A stretch of 64,000 nucleotides of DNA from contig CP136064.1 in NCBI GenBank assembly GCA_032622095.1, positions 135,419,129 to 135,483,128 of the forward strand. The letters run 5' to 3'. How positions within the stretch are numbered: position 1 is the first letter of the stretch; every line of letters begins with the position of its first letter. Shown here piece after piece: positions 57,640 to 64,000 of this stretch. Position numbers and translations under genes: made by a program. Source of the DNA: Siphonodentalium dalli. Lineage: Eukaryota > Mollusca > Scaphopoda > Gadilida > Siphonodentaliidae. The notes below the pieces were generated by a model. The model had not been told where the DNA came from, did no database searches, and worked only from the letters and a program-made list of their open reading frames with translations.

Positions 57640-59280
57640 TGTGGAAAGTGATAGTCACACAAAGGTGCACCAGTACAAATCACACATGAGCATGCAGTCA
57701 CTCGATATATACATACGTGAATACCACGTAAATGGCCATGTGCCACTCGCTGTATAGACATACACCTCACCCATTACCATACAGCCACAATTGGGTTTAC
57801 CCATACACCAACGCATGGTCATATAGCCGTGAATAACATTGCAGACACACCAGGTATACTCCCACACATCACATGACATGTATACATATTCACTACATAC
57901 ATGAACACAAAGTAACCTCTTGTATACCTATTCGCCTAACCATAGACCATACAGTCACTCCATGAATATGTATTTGCCACATGCATAGCTATACAGCCAC
58001 TAAATATATACATATACACCTCACCGATGACCATACAGTCACTCCATACATGTTCGCTACATCCAGTGTTATATATTACTTCTTGTATATCTATTTGCCT
58101 CACCAGTGGTCATACAGTCTCACTCCCTGTATATATACATATTTGCGACACCCATGGCCATATAGCCACTCAAGATATACATATACACCCAGCCCAATAC
58201 CATAGAGTCACTCTAGGTATATACATATAACCTCACAAAAGTGGCCTTACAGCCATTCTAGATATATCAATGTCTCGTACCGCGCATACGGCCATTCATA
58301 CACTCCAGACTTGCATATACACCTGACCCATGACATTTCAGCTTCTCGCTGTATACGCATAAACCACATTCGTGATCATAGTCACTCCTTGTATATCAAT
58401 TCACCCCACCATTAATTTTGTCATACTGTCAATCCCCATATACATATGTACATATTGGGCCTTATTGGTCGTGCCATGGCCATGTAGTCACTCATGATAT
58501 ACATATACACCTCACCCATGACACAGCGTCACTCCAGGTGTGTATATATACCTCACCAATGGCCATACAACCCTTCTAGATATACCAATACCCCGCACAC
58601 ACGGCCATTCGTACACTTCAGACTTGCATATACAGCTCAATCGTGACAATTCAGCCACTCGCTGTATACATATACACCATCTCCACGAGCATTCAGCTAG
58701 TTACTGTATGCTTGTACACACCACCAAAGACAATACAATAGTACATATTAACATATACATCCCATCCATCACCATGAGGTTGCTCTCTATATACACTAGC
58801 CGCCAATGGCCATCAAAGTGTACTCCAGGTATGCATATACACTCCAACAATCACCGTGCAGTCATTCCATGTATACATATACACATTGCCCATAACCACA
58901 CCCTATTTATACATACACCCAAACATTACCATACATCCAACATGTGTGTACACATACACCCGCCCATGACAATACATCCACCCAATGTACATATGTACAG
59001 CCCACCACTGACCACACAATCACTCCATGTATACATACAGGACAGTGTAGCTGCTCTCGTTATGACCATACACCACTTCAATGACCAGACAGCCACTCAC
59101 TGTAAACATGTTCACCTCACACATCAGCATACAGCTACTCCTTATATACATATACATCTCACTATGGACATCCCATCCATGACCATATAGTCACACATTG
59201 TATAACTATTCACACCATTCATGAATACAATAGTTTCATGTATACCTACTCACATCGCCTATGACCAGACAATCAACAGA
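57640..59280. repeat. Minisatellite (~40-55 bp units) in the loop of the inverted repeat
   Basis: Degenerate units of the form CC(A/C)CCCATGACCATACAGTCA followed by CTCCATGTATACATATACAC recur some 30 times. A few units also stand at the edge of the related copy at 4.8 kb. Long open frames (216 codons at 58,540-59,190) rich in His, Thr, Ile and Tyr come from the repeat and carry no gene signal. Confidence 0.85.
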
Positions 59281-59284
59281 CATA

Positions 59285-60580
59285 CACACTGTATTAAGTT
59301 GATCAATGTTGATGCTAATGGACCGGAATAGCCACTTAATATGATCCATCTCAGTTCGGTATCAACGTTCTGCCCATTTCCGTTCAAAAACAAGGAAGCT
59401 TTAGGCAAAATCCATATTGCATTCATCAAAATGAATTTGTCATGACTCGTAGGGTACCGGGACAATCAGAATAGAACGTTTAGTTGATTAAGTAGCACGT
59501 GAGTCACAATTGATTATGTATACATATACACCACGTATATACACATATGTTAATGTTTACCAAACTTGGTTGCCATTTTGGAAGCCATCTTGAGTAATTT
59601 TGTCTAAAACAACTCAGTGTGACACATGTACCACATATCAAAACAATAAACATCTTTTGATACCAAACATAGTTCCATTTTACTTTCAAAATATGGCTCA
59701 AACCTGAACAGCGATTTTTTGCCGATTTTGATATCAGGATTGTGACAGAAAATTTCGAATAATTCGGGTAATTTCAGTGGTTAAAATAGTAACAAAATAC
59801 CAAAGGTGCATCAGAAATGTTACTCAAGCTATATAAGACATACTAGTCAACTGTGTGCATCACCCTAACTTGTAAGCGGTTGCGTGGCACGCTGGGATAA
59901 TAATTACCATTTTCCATATTTTGGTGGCCATATTGGCAGCCATTTTGAGCCAAAGTGACAATTTTGGTACCTTTGAATTCGAATATCAATAAGATATAGA
60001 ATGGATCAGTTACATTGCACAGTTCTTCCCACTTCTTGATGAAATATGATTAGAATATCGGGGATCTTTTGTGAAATGTTATACCGCGTTTTGTAAAATC
60101 GATTTTTTGAGTGACCAGAAGGGGTGTGGACCTCAGGAACAGCATATTTCATTGCTCCAATTGTCAGTTAACATGCTATATACAAAATAAAGCCAAAATT
60201 ATCAACCAGTTCCAAACCACGGACACTTATCTTAAAGATATTATTAAAAAAACGTAAAAAATCCACTTCCGGTCGCCATTTTAGCGGCCATCTTGGACCG
60301 GGAGTTCCAATTTTGGCACATAAAGGTGGCGTTATGTCTTAGCTTCACAAAAATGTATACATGTGTATACATATGACAAGATGTTCTCACTATAATTGCA
60401 TCAAGCTGACTTATATGAAAATGGCAGCCATCTTGGACGCCATCTTGAATTACAAAAAATGCTCAAAGCGGATTTTAGCGGATTTTGGATATGTTATGAA
60501 GGAGAGCTTCCTCTTCAAAATTATATAAAAACCAACTTAGTCCAAATTTTTTCTAGGTCAAACCTTTTATCGACCAGACT
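59285..60580 (+). repeat. Right arm of the giant inverted repeat, proximal part
   Basis: It begins TTAAGTTGATCAATGTTGATGCTAATGG and mirrors 56,262-57,540. It ends at TATCGACCAGACT, where the foldback transposon begins. It also aligns directly with 4,900-6,036. Confidence 0.88.
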
Positions 60581-60779
60581 AAGAGGGGTGTATATATAGA
60601 TATGCATTTCAGGTCACAACTTTAAATGGCCTATCTTTGTTTATAAGTACTGTACTCTTAAATTCATGTTTGTTATGTTATATAACTATAATGTTCACAG
60701 ACTGATAATACCAGCCAATAGATAGCAACTCATGGATTGTCATGTTATAATCACCGCTGCCTGTGTTTATACGTTGAAC

Positions 60780-61420
60780 AAATATTTTAAGCACACAATT
60801 ACATCTACATAACTCTGTGTATGGTAAATCAGCGTTTGCACATTTGCATCTGTTACAAGTTTGTGATTTGCAACAACACTTAATGAGTTCTGAACACACA
60901 GCTGCAGCTTGGCATGACAAGTGTACCACAATCCTACCTGGTAGGCAGCTCGTTTCATATGTCCCACACCACATATATATGACAGTAACACTTCTTAGTA
61001 TGTAGAGTAGAAACTTCATTAGTGACTGGGCGTAATCATTAAAAGTAGATACTTACTATATCGCAGGTACAATCATATCCACAAGAACGCCTCCATCAAA
61101 TATATTGCACTGAACATTTTTAGGTGGGTCCGATATATCTCCAATTGCTTCCAGGATACATCCCAGCAAATCAGATTGTGTCCCCTTGAATTTACCTCCC
61201 GTTGATAAGGCGGGGGAAATAGCCGACTCTCATGAGAGAAAAACACGTCGGGTTCGGGGAGTTCTAGCCATCTCGTTGTTGATGAGCTCTCTGTTAAACA
61301 TATCAACCCTCCATTTCCTTTCAATGTGATGTTCTCCTGTTCCTGCACTTGATCATTTGGAATAGCGGAGAAGCGATTTCTGGTTTTTTGAACTGCCCAA
61401 ATGTTGTTCGAACACACTAT
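60780..61420 (-). pseudogene. Transposon protein relic, minus-strand copy (nuclease domain deleted)
   Basis: Reading on the minus strand, the upstream part is KTRNRFSAIPNDQVQEQENI and TLKGNGGLICLTE (61,270-61,400). NIFDGGVLVDMIVPAI follows near 61,100. The sequence then jumps to the C-terminal Cys-rich tail AAAVCSELIKCCCKSQTCNR and CKCANADLPYTELCRCNC (60,800-60,900). The nuclease-like segment present in the plus-strand copy is missing. The order of parts matches a protein family I know from repeat-derived genes of many invertebrates, with an XPG/PIN-like nuclease core and a Cys-rich tail; the family name is not certain. Confidence 0.68.
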
Positions 61421-61429
61421 TACACGAAA

Positions 61430-62560
61430 TATAATATTGGAAGTACGTGCAAGATATTTGATGGAGGCGTTCTTGTGCATATAATTGTGCCTGCGATAGG
61501 ATCTACATGTACTTTTAATGATTACACAGTCACCAATGAAGTTTCTACTCTACAAACTAAGAAGTGTTAATGTCATGTGTGTTGTGTGGGATAGGTATTT
61601 TGAAGGCATCACAAAAGGCAGCACTAATGAGAATCGTGGTATAGGTAGGTCTTGGACGAAAAGTTGGTGCCAAACTAAGATTTTTTTTTAAATGGAACGA
61701 CTTCCTCGGTCATTCTGACATTAAGCTTTAACTTTTTGTATTCCTGACAAGTAATGCGTCAGAACATGATGATAAAGTGTTAAACATGACAGAATGTTCG
61801 TCAACTCTCAAAATATCAAATTCTTCCTAGTAAATCTTGAGAAACTGTTGTCAGGAGGAAGCTGATATTAGAATTGTGCCGCACATTATCCATGCGCTTT
61901 CTTGTGGGCTGACGACCATCCGTGTTCGGATTGTTGACACAGATGTCCTGGTAATGGTCATCGGTCTGTTTTCAAAGTTTACGGATGCTAACAGTGGTGG
62001 TGATACATGTGTTTCTCTAGGAACAGGCAAAACTAAAACATTGTACCATGAGAACAGCATATTTTCCGCTCTGGGCGATGACAATTGTTATCACTACACA
62101 ATTTTCATTCGATATCTGGTTTTGATACCACTTTGTTCTTCCATATAAAGGGCAGAACAAGTTTCTGGATAGCATGGAAATAGTATCCCGTTATCACAGA
62201 TACATGTACATTTCTTCTATAGGCGAATCAACCTTTTATTCAACTAGATTCATCCTCATATGAAGAGAATTCTCCAAAACTTGTCGCTCAAAAGTGGCCC
62301 TAATACAGCATATGAAATGAGCCATATACCAGGCAGGATTGTGGTACACTTGTCATGACATAACAATTCCAATACATGGCCCGCATGACTGTGAATGGAC
62401 AGTTGAAGATCATGGATGTAAACCATTGTGGACTACATTACCAGAATCTGCAGCTGTGTGTTCAGAACTCATCAAGTGTTGTTGCAAATCCCAAACTTGT
62501 AACAGGCGCAAATGTGCAATAGCTGATTTACCATGCACATAATTATGCAGTTGTAATTGT
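61430..62560 (+). pseudogene. Transposon protein relic with PIN/XPG-like nuclease segment, plus-strand copy
   Basis: Segments in order: KIFDGGVLVHIIVPAIGST, NDYTVTNEVSTLQTKK, TKGSTNENRGIG-like, LFVFLTSNASEHDDKVLN. An open stretch (61,837-62,148) follows with QEEADIRIVPHIIHALSCGL, IVDTDVLVMVIGLFSKF and CVSLGTGKTKTLYHE, then FHSISGFDTTLFF in another frame. The EEAD..H and DTDVLV acid pairs are the expected metal ligands of a PIN/XPG-like nuclease. The tail reads PLWTTLPESAAVCSELIKCC and CKSQTCNRRKCAIADLPCT (62,430-62,540). Frameshifts and stops break it in several places. Family assignment rests on my recognition of these motifs; a search would settle it. Confidence 0.7.
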
Positions 62561-62789
62561 GATATTAAGAATGCCTACAATATTTGTTCAATGTGTCAAC
62601 ATGGTCACCGGTGGTTATAACATGACAATCTATGAGTTGCTATATATCCGCTGGTATGATCAGACTGTGCACAAACGTGAATTTAAGAACAGAGCACAAA
62701 CAAAGATAGACCATCTTTATGTTATGTGTATTACAGATAGACAAATTAAAGTTGTGATCTGAACTACATGTCTATATATACCCCCTCTT

Positions 62790-64000
62790 GTATGCTACAT
62801 TTGTAGATTATATAAGTCAACACCTTCAAATTATTTATGGTATAATAGATTTTCAGAATTTTATTCTATTTCACCAAGACATGACATGTATACACCTTTA
62901 AATGTGTTGTATTCGACAGTCATTTTCGAAACTTTCAAGGCCGCATGTGGTATACGATCTTGGGAAATGTTTGAGAAATTGCCCACATATTGGTTGAAAA
63001 TATTTGAAATGATGGCTATTTTACCATAAAATATAGCTGTTATTAGGCATACAATTGTAAATTTAAACCGTGTACTGTCAATGAGATTGTTACATAACAA
63101 TATATGACTAATTGTCATCGACAAACTCACTTTATAAGATTTAACCAAAGATTTATTGAATCTATACAACCAAGTCACATTTTCGTGATTTTTGGGGTGA
63201 GGGGTAACATAAACCAAATTTTCTGAAACATTGTTACATATTAACAACAGAAAATGTATTCATTGTTTTCAGTATATATGACCAAAACATTTAAGACCAA
63301 ACAATTTGAACTATCGCAAATATCCTATGTGTAAATGACCATTTATTGGACCAAAATATTTGAAATGACGAGGATTTTCTTACCAAATTGCATATTTTAG
63401 TCGAAAAAGTTGTAAATTTCAACTTTGGTCATTGTGTGTGTAATTGCAATTACAGTATTTAGAAAAGTGATCGAATAATGTCCTTTATAGATTCTCATCC
63501 ATGTTCTATCGGATGTTTATCACAAAAACAAAATTTCATGATTTATGGGGTAAGGGGTTACATAATCCAAAATGTCTAAAATATGGTTACGAATTTGTCC
63601 TAGATGTTGTATATTTTGTTTGCAGTATACATTTCTGAAATTTTTAAGATCTTAACCTTTGATCTGCACTGAAACACTTTTGAGAAATTGTCTGTTTATT
63701 ATTCCGAAATAATTGAAACGAGAATGATTTTATGACAAAATTTCATGCTTTTGGTCCAAAAAGTTATAATTTTCAAATTTGGTCAGCCTAGATTGCTAAT
63801 ATCTTCAAAATATGACAATGTCGGATGGAATGACACCTTTATTATGCATGTGCCTTAAATTGTATACCAGTTGGAACGTCATGGTGAAATAATGATTGAA
63901 TTTGGCCGCCATCTTGGATTTATACTGCAAACAAGGGTTAATATTGATCAGAAACGTGTTTCTAGTTCACTTTCTGAAAGAGCACACCTAACTTGACATA
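62790..64000 (+). repeat. Right arm of the giant inverted repeat, distal part (runs to window end)
   Basis: Mirrors 55,055-56,230 with small indels: CATGTCTTGGTGAAAT-type text near 62,880, GGGGTGAGGGGTAACATAAA near 63,195 and GGGGTTACATAATCC near 63,553, AACAAGGGTTAATATTGATC at 63,931. Homology reaches the last base of the window, so the arm may continue. Confidence 0.87.

Larger units (their letters stand above)
60581..62789. mobile_element. 2.2-kb foldback TIR transposon inserted in the right arm
   Basis: The left end AAGAGGGGTGTATATATAGA and the right end in reverse complement AAGAGGGGGTATATATAGAC match. The TIR continues for about 55 bp (TTCAG.TCACAACTTTAA). Beyond the TIR, the two halves remain inverted copies of each other: 60,640-61,110 against parts of 61,447-62,730. 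The element is therefore a head-to-head palindrome around a 61,110-61,446 centre, with a large deletion in the left half. The left arm of the giant inverted repeat preserves the empty site. No clear target duplication. Superfamily unknown. Confidence 0.82.

Noticed and set aside
58540-59190. 216-codon open frame rich in His, Thr, Ile, Tyr
   Set aside because: It lies wholly in the degenerate minisatellite and its amino-acid pattern repeats with the unit.

Overview
This window looks like intergenic, repeat-dominated DNA from a marine invertebrate, most likely a bivalve mollusc. That is an inference from dispersed repeats that open with AGCTCACCTGAG followed by runs of GTCCGTCC, from TCTG microsatellites, and from ~120-160 bp tandem families with a GAAATTTGGTATG-type core. 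I cannot fix the species. There is no bacterial gene organisation, and I found no intact host gene, rRNA, tRNA or CRISPR array. Most open frames here are by-products of tandem repeats. The recognisable coding sequence is all mobile-element-derived and broken: two FLYWCH/MULE transposase relics, pieces of CR1/Jockey-like non-LTR retrotransposons, a nuclease-like transposon protein in two inverted copies, and a possible polymerase-like gene in two copies.

Layout, 1-27 kb: decayed AGCTCACCTGAG-type repeats. One is split by a piggyBac-like element with TTAA target duplication and 13-bp TIRs (2,989-4,311). Then come a relic of a repeat seen again at 55-64 kb (4.7-6.0 kb); a complete but dead MULE with matched TIRs, an 8-bp target duplication and a recognisable spliceosomal intron (8,506-10,276); a second, truncated MULE in the opposite orientation (13,353-14,748); a hAT-like MITE (17,588-18,078); a hairpin MITE (22,004-22,220); a palindromic MITE (24,553-24,998); and a 960-bp element with iterated GAAGATTCGGCGG ends and a 9-bp target duplication (25,680-26,639).

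Layout, 27-35 kb: a 7.6-kb GC-rich element (27,299-34,929) made almost entirely of about 50 tandem copies of a ~140-bp unit. It is bounded by inverted termini and a perfect 9-bp direct duplication, GTAAGAAAG. The units switch orientation near the right end and include a ~1.93-kb higher-order duplication.

Layout, 35-49 kb: more AGCTCACCTGAG-type and other tandem families. One is a seven-unit array with an NRF-1-like palindrome in each unit (42.0-42.8 kb). A ~0.86-kb duplicated segment flanks a retrotransposon fragment (43.6-46.8 kb), and a retrotransposon 3' end follows (47.2-47.97 kb).

Layout, 49-54 kb: a diverged relative of the 27-35 kb element. It has a similar terminal sequence and a seven-copy ~142-bp array with the same core. 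A Cys-rich ORF and two tandem, broken copies of a large gene follow directly; the gene has weak family-B-polymerase-like motifs. I suggest this is the decayed left part of a coding relative of the 7.6-kb element.

Layout, 54-64 kb: a very large imperfect inverted repeat (arms 55,055-57,545 and 59,285-64,000 or beyond) around a minisatellite loop. The right arm is interrupted by a 2.2-kb foldback transposon (60,581-62,789). The left arm preserves the uninterrupted counterpart of the insertion site.
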